DNA from: Brevibacillus_H sp041920465
GTDB lineage: Bacteria; Bacillota; Bacilli; Brevibacillales; Brevibacillaceae
Length of the DNA stretch: 64,000 nucleotides
Assembly (NCBI GenBank): GCA_041920465.1
Contig: JBHGXW010000013.1
Location: 1-64,000, forward strand
Direction of reading: 5' to 3'
The notes below the pieces were generated by a model. The model did not search any database. It worked only from the letters and a program-made list of their open reading frames with translations, and was not told where the DNA came from. This document shows positions 42,285-50,965 of this stretch, one piece after another (within the stretch, counting starts at the first letter, position 1; each line of letters starts with the position of its first letter). The position numbers and the translations under genes were made by a program.

Positions 42285-43160
42285 ATGACCAAAAGAATTG
42301 CTTTTTTAGGTCCGTACGGAACCTTCACGGAAGAGGCAGCCCGTGCGTTTCCGCTTAATCAGGAGGTTTCCTTCCATCCGTACGGGAGCATTATGGATGT
42401 GTTTGCAGCGGTTGACAAGGGGGCTGCCGAGTTCGGTGTAGTGCCGATGGAGAACTCCATTGAGGGCTCTGTCAATGCGACGCTTGATTGGCTGATTCAT
42501 GAGATTGATTTGCCAATTATTGCGGAATTGGCATTGCCGATTTCTCAGCACTTACTGGTGGCAAAACGGGAAGTTCCGCTTTCGCTTCAGGACATTACCA
42601 AAGTATTGTCCCATCCGCATGCAGTGGCACAATGCCATAACTTCATCCAAAAGTATTTGCCGAACGCGGAAATCGAGTACACAAACAGTACGGCATTAGC
42701 TGCACAGACAGTAAGCGCGCAGCCGGATAAACCATGGGCAGCAATTGGCACCAGGCTGTCTGCGCAAATTTATCCTTTAATGTTTGCCAGGGAAAGCATT
42801 GAGGATTACACAAACAACTACACCAAGTTTGTGCTGGTTAGCAAAGAATCTGCACCATTGCCAAAGTCCCCAACAGAGAAAACCACGATCCAGGTTACTT
42901 TGCCAGAGGATTTTCCGGGAGCGCTTTATCAAGTGTTAGCGGCGTTCGCCTGGCGCAAGCTTAACTTGTCCCGCATTGAATCGCGGCCGACCAAGAAAGG
43001 GTTGGGCAGTTATCATTTCATTATTGATATTGAGCAGCGGATGGACGATGTGCTGCTGCCGGGGGCATTTGCGGAAATTGAGGCTCTTGGCTGCCAACTG
43101 CGTCAGCTTGGCACTTATCCGTTTTATGTGATGGAGCGCAGTGCGAGCGTGCATAGGTAA
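42285..43160 (+). CDS. pheA: prephenate dehydratase
   Basis: PheA converts prephenate to phenylpyruvate for phenylalanine. The 291-residue monofunctional enzyme has the substrate-binding GPYGTFTEEAA, the PMENSIEGSVN loop, and the TNNYTKFVLV motif with the catalytic Thr. The C-terminal ACT domain has ESRPTKKGLGSYHFIID (the ESRP motif binds phenylalanine). GGCCAGGAGAG precedes the ATG. Confidence 0.96.
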   Translation: MTKRIAFLGPYGTFTEEAARAFPLNQEVSFHPYGSIMDVFAAVDKGAAEFGVVPMENSIEGSVNATLDWLIHEIDLPIIAELALPISQHLLVAKREVPLSLQDITKVLSHPHAVAQCHNFIQKYLPNAEIEYTNSTALAAQTVSAQPDKPWAAIGTRLSAQIYPLMFARESIEDYTNNYTKFVLVSKESAPLPKSPTEKTTIQVTLPEDFPGALYQVLAAFAWRKLNLSRIESRPTKKGLGSYHFIIDIEQRMDDVLLPGAFAEIEALGCQLRQLGTYPFYVMERSASVHR

Positions 43161-43172
43161 AGGGATAAGATT

Positions 43173-43209
43173 CGGGGGAAAGTCATTGACGGACTACTTC
43201 CCCCGTTTT
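43173..43209 (+). terminator. pheA terminator overlapping the ilvE promoter
   Basis: CGGGGGAA (43173-43180) pairs with TTCCCCCG (43198-43205), and AGTC (43181-43184) with GACT (43192-43195), then TTTTA. The loop contains the -35 hexamer of the ilvE promoter. Confidence 0.7.
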
Positions 43210-43214
43210 ATAAT
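43186..43214 (+). promoter_or_regulatory. promoter of ilvE
   Basis: TTGACG (43186-43191), a 17-base spacer and a perfect TATAAT (43209-43214), one of the best promoters in the window. Confidence 0.85.
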
Positions 43215-43297
43215 CGTATCCATAATCAGAAAGTTGCGACTTTTGTTAACTTCTTATGCGGTGTTCAGTAGATAGAGAAAAATGGAGGGAAAACCAG

Positions 43298-44206
43298 ATG
43301 GAACAACAATTGATTTATCTGAATGGAGAGTTTGTAGACAAAGAAAATGCGAAAATTTCCGTATATGATCACGGCTTCTTGTATGGAGATGGCGTGTTTG
43401 AAGGAATTCGCGTATACAATGGCAATGTATTTCGCCTTGAAGAGCATATTGAACGCTTGTATGAATCAGCCCTTTCGATATTGCTTGAAATTCCGATGAC
43501 CCAGGAAGAGATGATTCAAGCGGTGGTAGAGACAGTACGACGCAACAAATTGCGTGATGCTTACATTCGTTTGGTTATTTCCCGCGGAACCGGTAATTTA
43601 GGCCTTGATCCGCGAAGCTGTTTGGCGCCTAATATCATCATTATCGCGGAACAACTGCAGCTTTTCCCGAAAGAACTTTATGAAACAGGCATGCGCATCA
43701 TTACGGTGCCAACCAGAAGAAACAAACCGGATGCACTCAATCCTAAAATTAAGTCTCTTAACTACCTGAATAATATACTGGTTCGGATCGAAGCTCATTT
43801 GGCCGGCGTGAGTGAAGCGCTTATGCTGAACAGTGAAGGTTATGTTGCAGAAGGCTCCGGGGATAACGTGTTTATCGTGAAAAAAGGCGTTTTGTATACC
43901 CCGCCAAGCTATGTGGGCGCCCTTCAGGGAATCACCCGTCAGGCTATTCTGGATATCGCCGGGAAGTTGGGCTATACCGTCAAAGAAGAACCGTTTACAC
44001 GGCATGACGTATATGTAGCGGATGAGGTATTTTTAACTGGAACGGCTGCCGAGGTTATTTCTGTCGTTGAAGTGGATGGCCGCAAGATCAAAGACGGAAA
44101 ACCGGGCCCGGTTACCAATCACCTGTTAACGGAATTCCGCCGTTACGTGGAACAAGAAGGGGTTAAGGTATATCCGGAAGTGGAAGCTCTCCCCAATAAC
44201 GGTTAG
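43298..44206 (+). CDS. ilvE: branched-chain amino acid aminotransferase
   Basis: IlvE is a class IV PLP enzyme that transfers the amino group to branched-chain keto acids. The 302-residue protein shows YLNGEFV, DHGFLYGDGVFEGIRVYNG, the PLP lysine K152 in NPKIKSLNYLNN and GTAAEVISVVEVDGR. The ATG at 43298 follows GGAGGG; the longer frame lacks a ribosome site. D-amino acid transaminases share the fold, but the length and GIRVY pattern favour IlvE. Confidence 0.9.
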   Translation: MEQQLIYLNGEFVDKENAKISVYDHGFLYGDGVFEGIRVYNGNVFRLEEHIERLYESALSILLEIPMTQEEMIQAVVETVRRNKLRDAYIRLVISRGTGNLGLDPRSCLAPNIIIIAEQLQLFPKELYETGMRIITVPTRRNKPDALNPKIKSLNYLNNILVRIEAHLAGVSEALMLNSEGYVAEGSGDNVFIVKKGVLYTPPSYVGALQGITRQAILDIAGKLGYTVKEEPFTRHDVYVADEVFLTGTAAEVISVVEVDGRKIKDGKPGPVTNHLLTEFRRYVEQEGVKVYPEVEALPNNG

Positions 44207-44220
44207 ATCATCACAACATT

Positions 44221-44257
44221 CGGCATGTGGCGAGCTCTACATGCCGTTTCCTTTTTT
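44221..44257 (+). terminator. terminator after ilvE
   Basis: CGGCATGT (44221-44228) pairs with ACATGCCG (44239-44246), followed by TTTCCTTTTTT. Confidence 0.85.
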
Positions 44258-44328
44258 ATCCGCGTAGCAAAACAGCCTATGGGTGCATATCTTGGTATGG
44301 AGTTTTGACGAGGGAGGAGAACGAGTAC

Positions 44329-45612
44329 GTGAAAATCCATACCGTACAAAAAGGCGATACACTTTGGAAAATTGCCAAGCAATACAACGTCGATTTCAAA
44401 GAGTTGCTTCGTATCAACAGCCAGATTAAAAATCCTGACCGGATCATGCCGGGAATGAAAGTAAAAATTCCGACTGCGCACATTCCGTTGCGTCAACGCG
44501 GACATCAAGAGCATCAAGGACAACATAGAATGGATGCACCAATACCGCCAAAGAAAGAAATACCAATCATTCCGCCGCAAGAAATGGAACCAGAAGAGCC
44601 CCCCGCCCCGATGGAGGAGGAAGAAGAACAACCATTCGTGCCAATGCCCACACCTACTCCAACACCAGCACCAGCCCCTATTCAGGAAATGCCGACACCA
44701 CCAGCACCACCAGCACCGCCTGCACCGCAGCCAACTATGCCGCAACAACAAGTACCAATTATGCCGCCCGTTCCGCCTATGCAAATGCCGCCGAGACAGA
44801 TGCCGATGCCTTGCCCGCCATCGATTCAAATGCCATATATGATACCGTATTGTCCGCCAATGCCTTGCCCACCGTTACACCACCAGTTGCCTCAGATGGA
44901 GATGCCGTTCATGCACCATGCATTGCCTCATCAACCATACTGCTTCCCGTCATCCGATTACGCTCAATCGTCTGCGTATTCTTCTCAAGGGTATCCGTCA
45001 TCGTCCTATCAGTCTTTCTCTCAATCTTCTCAATCCTCTCAATATCAGGCGGGACCTAAGCAATCGTCTTCTGCTTCTTCCGCTAAAGCGCCATCAGCTC
45101 GCTGCCGCGATGCAAGGGATTCGATAGAACGGGGAAACGGCATGGCAAATCGGGAATATTCTCCCTGCCCTCCTGCCTATCCGATGCAGCCGGAGTACGA
45201 GATGTATCCATCACATCAAAGGCCGCCGAAGTACGAGATGTATTCATCACATCAGATGCCGCCGGAGTACGAGATGTATCCATCACATCAAATGCCGCCG
45301 AAGCACGAGATGTATCCATCGCATCAGATGCCGCCGAAGTACGAGATGTATCCATCGCATCAGATGCCACCGAAGTACGAGATGTATCCATCGCATCAAA
45401 GGCCGCCGAAGCACGAGATGCATTCATCGCATCAAATGCCGCCGATACAACCATTTCATGGACACCCATATGGCAGCACATCCAGCATGAATGCCCAGCC
45501 TTTTATGCAAAGCTCAATGTTTCACCTGCATCACTCCATGCCTTATATGCCCGGACATGATGTGGCTCCCAACTGGGAAAACGGTTGCGAAGAGTCATCT
45601 TCGTCAAACTAA
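44329..45612 (+). CDS. LysM-containing spore coat assembly protein, SafA-like
   Basis: The 427-residue protein starts with GTG at 44329, eight bases after GGGAGGAGA. Residues 2-47 are a LysM domain (HTVQKGDTLWKIAKQYNVD...PGMKVKIP), which targets spore peptidoglycan in SafA and SpoVID. The rest is low-complexity and rich in Pro, Met, Gln, Ser, His and Tyr, with seven 12-residue repeats (YEMYPSHQMPPK type) near the C-terminus. SafA organises the inner spore coat. The next gene is the coat gene yutH, which supports a coat role. Overall resemblance to SafA beyond the LysM domain is compositional only. Confidence 0.75.
   Translation: MKIHTVQKGDTLWKIAKQYNVDFKELLRINSQIKNPDRIMPGMKVKIPTAHIPLRQRGHQEHQGQHRMDAPIPPKKEIPIIPPQEMEPEEPPAPMEEEEEQPFVPMPTPTPTPAPAPIQEMPTPPAPPAPPAPQPTMPQQQVPIMPPVPPMQMPPRQMPMPCPPSIQMPYMIPYCPPMPCPPLHHQLPQMEMPFMHHALPHQPYCFPSSDYAQSSAYSSQGYPSSSYQSFSQSSQSSQYQAGPKQSSSASSAKAPSARCRDARDSIERGNGMANREYSPCPPAYPMQPEYEMYPSHQRPPKYEMYSSHQMPPEYEMYPSHQMPPKHEMYPSHQMPPKYEMYPSHQMPPKYEMYPSHQRPPKHEMHSSHQMPPIQPFHGHPYGSTSSMNAQPFMQSSMFHLHHSMPYMPGHDVAPNWENGCEESSSSN
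45187..45438 (+). repeat. seven 36-base tandem repeats in the SafA-like gene
   Basis: Units start at 45187, 45223, 45259, 45295, 45331, 45367 and 45403, each encoding (P/Q)P(E/K)(Y/H)EM(Y/H)(P/S)SHQ(M/R). Differences between units are mostly at Tyr/His, Glu/Lys and Met/Arg. Copy number is likely to vary between strains. Confidence 0.9.
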
Positions 45613-45622
45613 GTGATCGCCT

Positions 45623-46651
45623 ATGAGCGAAGCTTTCCTTTCATCACTCGCAAAGGCATACCGCTGTCAGGTTTATGGAGTGAAGCCGAAAAGGAACGTT
45701 TATCAAGTCAGAACAAATCGCGGCATGTGGATTGTCAAAGGATATAAAGAGAGAGAGAAAGCTTTTTGGGTGACCCAACTAGCTCACTTGTTGCATGAGC
45801 AAGGATTTCACCGAACCGTCCATTATGTCAGCACAGATGAAGGGCAGCAGGTCTTTTTGTATGAGGGACGGTATTATACCGTGATGAAAACCATTGAAGG
45901 CAGGGAAGCGAACTACGCTTCCGTCTATGACGTCAAAAAAGCGGCGACAAGTCTGGCACAATTTCATCAGGCTGCGCAGGCCATTCCTTTTGTTCCGGAG
46001 AGTTACACCGGAAATCCTCCGATTTTCGATAAATGGGAAGATAGGCTGCAGCACTTTGAGCGAATTTCCCACAAGATTGCATCAAGAGGCCCTGTGAACC
46101 GCATGGAGCATCTGATAGTGCAAATGACTGACGAAATGAAACGCGACGCCAGTCTTGCCCTCCAGCAGATGAAACAGCAGCCATTTGATGAGGAGATGTA
46201 TCAGGCATTCTCACAAGGAACATTGGCACACCGTGATGTCGCCAGCCATAATTTTTTAATTACGCAGCGTGGCAACTGCTATTTGATTGATTTGGATACG
46301 GTACATTCCGATATGCAGTTAGTGGATCTGGCTCAATTTATGAGCAGGATGCTATTGCTGCAAGGATATCAGATGAACGCATTTATTGATGCGATTCATG
46401 CCTACTCCAAAACCAAGCCTCTGTCTGATCAGCAGATGAAACTGTTGCTCACGATGTTAAGGTACCCCGATAACTTTTTGCGGGAAGTGACTGGCTTGTA
46501 TGCCAGACGATCCGGTTATCGGGTTCGCGGCGTGACGCAGCTCCTTTTGCTTAAGCGCCGGTTTGCTCAAGAGAGGCGCAATTTCTTGAAGCAAGCCAAC
46601 CGAACGATTCATTACTGGCGTCAAGGTCCACAGCTGTATGGTGCCGGTTAA
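45623..46651 (+). CDS. yutH: spore coat kinase-like protein YutH (CotS family)
   Basis: The 342-residue protein has the aminoglycoside-phosphotransferase/CotS kinase-like fold. A phosphate-loop-like N-lobe is followed by the catalytic-loop motif LAHRDVASHNFL (near residues 198-209) and the metal motif LIDLDT. CotS and YutH proteins are spore coat components. A weak ribosome site precedes the ATG, and the gene lies 10 bases after the SafA-like gene, suggesting coexpression in the mother cell. Confidence 0.85.
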   Translation: MSEAFLSSLAKAYRCQVYGVKPKRNVYQVRTNRGMWIVKGYKEREKAFWVTQLAHLLHEQGFHRTVHYVSTDEGQQVFLYEGRYYTVMKTIEGREANYASVYDVKKAATSLAQFHQAAQAIPFVPESYTGNPPIFDKWEDRLQHFERISHKIASRGPVNRMEHLIVQMTDEMKRDASLALQQMKQQPFDEEMYQAFSQGTLAHRDVASHNFLITQRGNCYLIDLDTVHSDMQLVDLAQFMSRMLLLQGYQMNAFIDAIHAYSKTKPLSDQQMKLLLTMLRYPDNFLREVTGLYARRSGYRVRGVTQLLLLKRRFAQERRNFLKQANRTIHYWRQGPQLYGAG

Positions 46652-46711
46652 GCGAATCAGCAGTGAAAAACAATAAGCAGTGAAAACCAAGAAGCAGGTA
46701 AAGCCGATAAG

Positions 46712-46750
46712 CAAAAGGAGCCGATGACAATGCGTCGTCGGCTCCTTTTG
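46712..46750. terminator. bidirectional terminator between yutH and the nucleotidase gene
   Basis: CAAAAGGAGCCGA (46712-46724) pairs perfectly with TCGGCTCCTTTTG (46738-46750), with A and T runs on both sides. It serves the two convergent genes. Confidence 0.9.
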
Positions 46751-46758
46751 GCTTAAAC

Positions 46759-48723
46759 TTATTTTTTCAAGGCAAGGTCGATGGTGTATTTGGCAAAACC
46801 TGTGTCCAAAGTAGAAACGTACTTGATTTGAGGCAGCTTATCCAAGTATTTTTGCGCGTTTGGAGAAGATTCGAAAGTCACTTTACCTTTTGTTGTTACG
46901 GGAGCAAACGACCAGTTGCCGTCAGCAGATGGGTTGATTGTTTTTTGATCCAGGATGTAGTCGATGATTACTTGACGGTTTTCATCCGGAGAATCGATGA
47001 TGATATTGTCGCCCTTGAGCCCTGGGAAGTTTCCGCCGCTGCTTGCCCGATAGTTGTTGGTTACGACTACGAATTTTTGGTCTTTCGTAACCGGTTTGCC
47101 ATTGTATTGGAGATTTTTGATCCGGCTGGCATTTGGGTTGATAACGGTACCACTTGCATCGTATTTGGCTGGTTGGGTAACATCGATTTGATAGGTTACG
47201 CCATCGATTACATCGTAGTTGTAGGTCGGAAAGTCAAGGTTAACAAGGGCCTGATCTTCCGTTTTGTTCGGATCGATTTGGTTGAATTGGCCAGCAGACA
47301 TTTCCAGCCATTCTTTCACTTGTTCACCGTTCATCAATACCGCTTTCACGGTATTTGGGTATACATAAAGGTCTGAGACGTTTTTGATCGCAATGGTACC
47401 GGCAGGGATGTCTGTGTAGTAGCTTGAACCGTTGCGCCCGCCTGCTTTGAACGGAGCGCCTGCGGAGAGAACTGGCAGACCATCGTACTCCGTTCCTTGC
47501 AGTTTCTTTTGAATGTACCATTTTTGCGCGTTGGTTACGATCTGAATGGAAGGATCGTCGTTAACCAGTGCAAAGTAGCTGTTGATAGGAGCTGTTGTCG
47601 TGCCTACTGCGCTGCGAACGTATTGAAGCGTACCTTCATGCTCCGATTTTACCGCGTCAACGATTGTTTGATCCGCGTCAACAAGCGGCTTTTTGTTTGC
47701 TTTGTCGTAGATAGGCAGAGCTTGGGATTGCGAGCTTACCACAGTCCATTTGCCTTGTACTTTTTGTAAGGTAAGGTCGATTTGGCCGAGGTAGTTGCCC
47801 CAGAAGCCAGGCATGACGGAAGGTACACCGTTGATCGTTCCTTTGGTTGTATCAACGCCTTGAATACCATCGAAATCTTTGCTTGGGAATACTTTATGAG
47901 CATGTCCGAAGAGAATCGCGTCAATGCCTTTTACGCTGCTCAAATAGTAGGTGGCATTTTCGTCAAAACCTTTTGGAGCCGCTTTTTCAAAGCCGGTGTG
48001 AGCGATTGCGATGATGATGTCAGCGCCTTCTTTTTTCATTTGCGGAACGAATTTGTTGGCTGTTTCCACGATGTCCTTGGCGATCACTTTGCCATCGAGG
48101 TTCGCCTTGTCCCAAGCGGTGATTTGTGGAGGAACGAAGCCGATTACGCCAACTTTTACCTTTTGGTCCTTGCCGCTGTCGTCCTTGAAGGTTTTTTCCA
48201 AGATTATGTATGGTTTGAAGTAGTTTTTGTCATTGTTTGGATTCTTGTCATGGTCGTCCACATATACATTCGCATTCACGTACGGGAATTTGGCTCCTTT
48301 TAACGAGCGGTTCAAGAAATCAAGGCCATAATTGAATTCGTGGTTCCCGATGTTCCCGGCGTCATAGCTCAAAAGGTTCATCGCTTTGAATACAGGGTGT
48401 ACTTCGCCGTCTTTCAACGGATGAACTTTCGCTACATAATCGCCAAGCGGGTTACCTTGGATCAAATCGCCGTTGTCGAACAACAAGCTGTTTTTTGCTT
48501 CGGAGCGGGCTTTTTTGATCAGAGTGGCCGTTTTTGCCAAACCGAACTCATCGGTTGCCGCATCTCTATAGTAATCGTAGTTGACCATATTGGTGTGCAG
48601 GTCAGTTGTTTCCAGGATGCGCAGTTGAATAACCGGATCTTTCTCGGCAAAAGCAGGAACGGCCAAGACACTGAAAGCCAAAGAGGAAGCAATGAATCCA
48701 CTCAGTACCTTTTTCTTGTTCAA
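46759..48723 (-). CDS. exported 2',3'-cyclic-nucleotide 2'-phosphodiesterase / 5'-nucleotidase
   Basis: The 654-residue protein has a Sec signal peptide (about 1-26, ending AFA) and a calcineurin-like metallophosphatase domain. Its metal motifs are DLHTN (41-45), DNGDLIQG, GNHEFNYG, AHTGFE and GHAHKVFP. A 5'-nucleotidase C-terminal domain follows (AGAPFKAGGRNG, the substrate-stacking region). It probably salvages extracellular nucleotides and releases phosphate. The length fits CpdB/YfkN-type enzymes; no LPxTG anchor or SLH repeat is present, so it is likely secreted. TTG start with TAAGGAGG just upstream. Confidence 0.9.
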   Translation of the reverse strand: MNKKKVLSGFIASSLAFSVLAVPAFAEKDPVIQLRILETTDLHTNMVNYDYYRDAATDEFGLAKTATLIKKARSEAKNSLLFDNGDLIQGNPLGDYVAKVHPLKDGEVHPVFKAMNLLSYDAGNIGNHEFNYGLDFLNRSLKGAKFPYVNANVYVDDHDKNPNNDKNYFKPYIILEKTFKDDSGKDQKVKVGVIGFVPPQITAWDKANLDGKVIAKDIVETANKFVPQMKKEGADIIIAIAHTGFEKAAPKGFDENATYYLSSVKGIDAILFGHAHKVFPSKDFDGIQGVDTTKGTINGVPSVMPGFWGNYLGQIDLTLQKVQGKWTVVSSQSQALPIYDKANKKPLVDADQTIVDAVKSEHEGTLQYVRSAVGTTTAPINSYFALVNDDPSIQIVTNAQKWYIQKKLQGTEYDGLPVLSAGAPFKAGGRNGSSYYTDIPAGTIAIKNVSDLYVYPNTVKAVLMNGEQVKEWLEMSAGQFNQIDPNKTEDQALVNLDFPTYNYDVIDGVTYQIDVTQPAKYDASGTVINPNASRIKNLQYNGKPVTKDQKFVVVTNNYRASSGGNFPGLKGDNIIIDSPDENRQVIIDYILDQKTINPSADGNWSFAPVTTKGKVTFESSPNAQKYLDKLPQIKYVSTLDTGFAKYTIDLALKK

Positions 48724-48741
48724 GAAAAAACCTCCTTATTG

Positions 48742-48758
48742 TTTTCTTAACAAGAAAA
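48742..48758. promoter_or_regulatory. inverted repeat in the nucleotidase 5' region
   Basis: TTTTCTT (48742-48748) and AAGAAAA (48752-48758) flank AAC. It lies between the ribosome site of the minus-strand nucleotidase gene and a -10-like TATTAT, so it could be an operator. Confidence 0.35.
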
Positions 48759-48890
48759 TAATACCACAGAGAATGGAACTTCTGCATATTTTTAACTCAT
48801 TTGTAAAAAATTTTGAGTAGGTTATCAAAGTATAATAGCTTCCTTATATGGGGAAAATGAGAAAAAAAGAGATTGAAGGAGTTTTCTCTG

Positions 48891-49487
48891 ATGCGAAGCT
48901 ATAAGCTATTCTTCCTGACACTCGCTTTGCTGTTGGCCGGCATGTTGGGCAGAGGAACAGTCTATTTGACAGACGGCATCAACAAGGGACAAGAGACTGA
49001 TCAGAAACAGATCACTGATCAGAAAAAGATCAATGAAGAGAAAGCAGTGCCGGCCCTTGCCAAGCCGCTTGAATTGGTGCTGAATCGTACCTATTTGTGC
49101 GGTACCAAAGACGAGGAGCGAGTTCGTGCAGATAACCAGACGATTGAACAATTGCTGTCGAAATATATCGGTTGGGAAATTGTATCGGTAGAAGCCGATA
49201 CGGTGGTCTTGTCCAGACAGGAGAACGACATCTCTCCGGAATGCAAGAGAAACGGATATTTTGGCTTGTCTCCTGATGGAATGCTGACGCTGTTTAACGG
49301 TTTGCCGGGGGAACAGAAGGTTATTCAGACGTTCTATCAGATCAATACCGCCCGGATGGAGGCCAGCCTGCCAAAAGAGGAGTTGGAGCTGTTGCGCAAA
49401 GGAATTCGCGTTCATGATTTGGCGGAATACAACAGCATCCTCTCCACTTACGGCGAATACCAGGACCACGACGGGAAGCGGGAATAA
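48891..49487 (+). CDS. bofC: bypass-of-forespore protein C (BofC)
   Basis: BofC is a forespore-secreted regulator that restrains SpoIVB and so delays pro-sigma-K processing by SpoIVFB. The 198-residue protein has an N-terminal export signal (about 1-25) and the BofC signature LELVLNRTYLCGTKDEE near residues 66-82, with a second conserved block around ISPECKRNGYFGLSPDGML. The ATG at 48891 follows AAGGAG by nine bases; a TTG upstream lies in the ribosome site. In Bacillus bofC sits beside ruvA; here a two-component pair lies between. Confidence 0.88.
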   Translation: MRSYKLFFLTLALLLAGMLGRGTVYLTDGINKGQETDQKQITDQKKINEEKAVPALAKPLELVLNRTYLCGTKDEERVRADNQTIEQLLSKYIGWEIVSVEADTVVLSRQENDISPECKRNGYFGLSPDGMLTLFNGLPGEQKVIQTFYQINTARMEASLPKEELELLRKGIRVHDLAEYNSILSTYGEYQDHDGKRE

Positions 49488-49565
49488 GTGCCAAGGGCTT
49501 GCTCACTCGATTAAGCTGCGAGGGGCCGCACTACACCTATACGGCAATATTCGGAAAAGGTTTCC

Positions 49566-49600
49566 AGACTTCGCTTGAAATACGGGCGAAGTCTTTTTTC
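49566..49600 (+). terminator. Rho-independent terminator after bofC
   Basis: AGACTTCGC (49566-49574) pairs with GCGAAGTCT (49586-49594), then six T. Confidence 0.9.
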
Positions 49601-49666
49601 TCTTCTTCACAATTGGGTCAAGTTATGGTCAAATAAGAGTAAAAATATGGATGGAGGTAAGTTTGC

Positions 49667-50950
49667 ATGTGGCGTTGGCTGGCGATTGTTTTCGGGCTTG
49701 GGTTTGCTACGGCTGTTGCCGGAGAGTTAAAAATCAGCCCGTTCGTTGATTCGTTTCGCGTCAGTCTGGGAAGCGCGGTTTTTTTCTTTCTTATTTTGTT
49801 TTACAAACCCCTCCTTCTGTCGCTGGTCGGAGTACTTGTTGGTCTAATGGTCTGCCTTTTTCGTGTGGGTGTTGATCTGGCTATGGATGGAAGTGCTGAT
49901 TGGCTGACCAGTTGGACGACACATGCTCCTGCCGTTTTCTATTATGTTACGTTCGCCATTCTCCTGAGCTTTGCGGGTTTTGCAAGATTTACGTCGGCGC
50001 CGTTGATGCTCGGAATTATCGGAGCTTGTGTCGACAGCATGTCCAATCTGGTGGAACTTTTGGCGCGGATGGTAATTGAGCAGCATGCGTTGCAAGTTGG
50101 TACCCAGGTTCCTGTCATTGCAACTGTTGGAATATTGCGAAGTTTCCTGATTGTCGGATTATATTCCATGGTTGAGATCAGGCAGCTGCAGGCGGTGAGC
50201 CGTGTACAGCAGAGCCGGATGGAAAAATTATTGCTCATCTTGTCAGAGCTTCACGAAGGACGGCTTTACCTGCAAAAAATGATGGATCAAGTGGAGCATA
50301 TTACGGCCCAAAGTTATCAGCTCTACCGCAATCTTGCCGGGAGCGCACATGCGGGCGAGGCTTTGCAGCTTACGGAAGAGGTGCACGAGGTAAAGAAGGA
50401 TGCCCAGCGGATCGTTGCTTCCCTTTCCAAGCTTTTGAAGCAAGAGAAAGTAGCGAATCAGCTGACGATTCACGAGGCCGTGCAGCTTGTGGTGAAAGCA
50501 AACTCCAAGTATGCCGAACTGCTTGGGAAAACAATTGAAATACGCGCCCAAATCAAGGTGGAATGGGAAACGAAAAGCTACATATCTCTTCTTTCTTTTT
50601 TGAATAATCTTGTTTGCAATGCGGTAGAAGCAATCACTCGAACAGGCAAAGTGTTGATTGATGTGTATCCGCTGGGAAATCGGCTGCGAATCGATATTCA
50701 TGACACTGGACCGGGGATTGACGGGAAGGATCGGCAGTTGGTATTCGAGCCGGGATTTACAACCAAATTCGACCGATCAGGCAACGCCTCAACCGGAATC
50801 GGGCTTTCCCATGTCCTGAGAACGCTGCAGGAATTGGACGGCGTAATCGAATTGGGTGATAGCCCGTTAGGCGGTGCCTTGTTTCAGATTACCATTCCCT
50901 ATCAAAACCTCCAGCAAGAGTATCAAAGCTGCCGGACCAAAACGGGATAG
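49667..50950 (+). CDS. glnK: sensor histidine kinase, GlnK (YcbA)-like
   Basis: The 427-residue kinase has about five to six N-terminal membrane helices (residues about 3-185), a helical dimerisation region and an HATPase domain. That domain has N-box NNLVCNAVEA, G1 DTGPGI and G2 STGIGLSHV. The phospho-acceptor His is not in a textbook H-box; the His in ILSELHEGRLYLQ is the best candidate. Its partner gene starts 15 bases later and encodes a YcbB-type regulator, matching the GlnK/GlnL pair that controls glutamine use in Bacillus. No glutaminase or glutamine transporter gene is nearby. Confidence 0.75.
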   Translation: MWRWLAIVFGLGFATAVAGELKISPFVDSFRVSLGSAVFFFLILFYKPLLLSLVGVLVGLMVCLFRVGVDLAMDGSADWLTSWTTHAPAVFYYVTFAILLSFAGFARFTSAPLMLGIIGACVDSMSNLVELLARMVIEQHALQVGTQVPVIATVGILRSFLIVGLYSMVEIRQLQAVSRVQQSRMEKLLLILSELHEGRLYLQKMMDQVEHITAQSYQLYRNLAGSAHAGEALQLTEEVHEVKKDAQRIVASLSKLLKQEKVANQLTIHEAVQLVVKANSKYAELLGKTIEIRAQIKVEWETKSYISLLSFLNNLVCNAVEAITRTGKVLIDVYPLGNRLRIDIHDTGPGIDGKDRQLVFEPGFTTKFDRSGNASTGIGLSHVLRTLQELDGVIELGDSPLGGALFQITIPYQNLQQEYQSCRTKTG

Positions 50951-50965
50951 AGGAGATGAGCAGGC

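Noticed and set aside
45083..45481. Minus-strand open frame across the SafA-like repeat region
   Set aside because: It exists only because the 36-base repeat is free of stops on both strands; no ribosome site, and its repetitive product mirrors the array.
49616..49650. Repeated GTCAA segments before the GlnK-like gene as an autoregulatory site
   Set aside because: The copies are too short and AT-rich to distinguish from chance.
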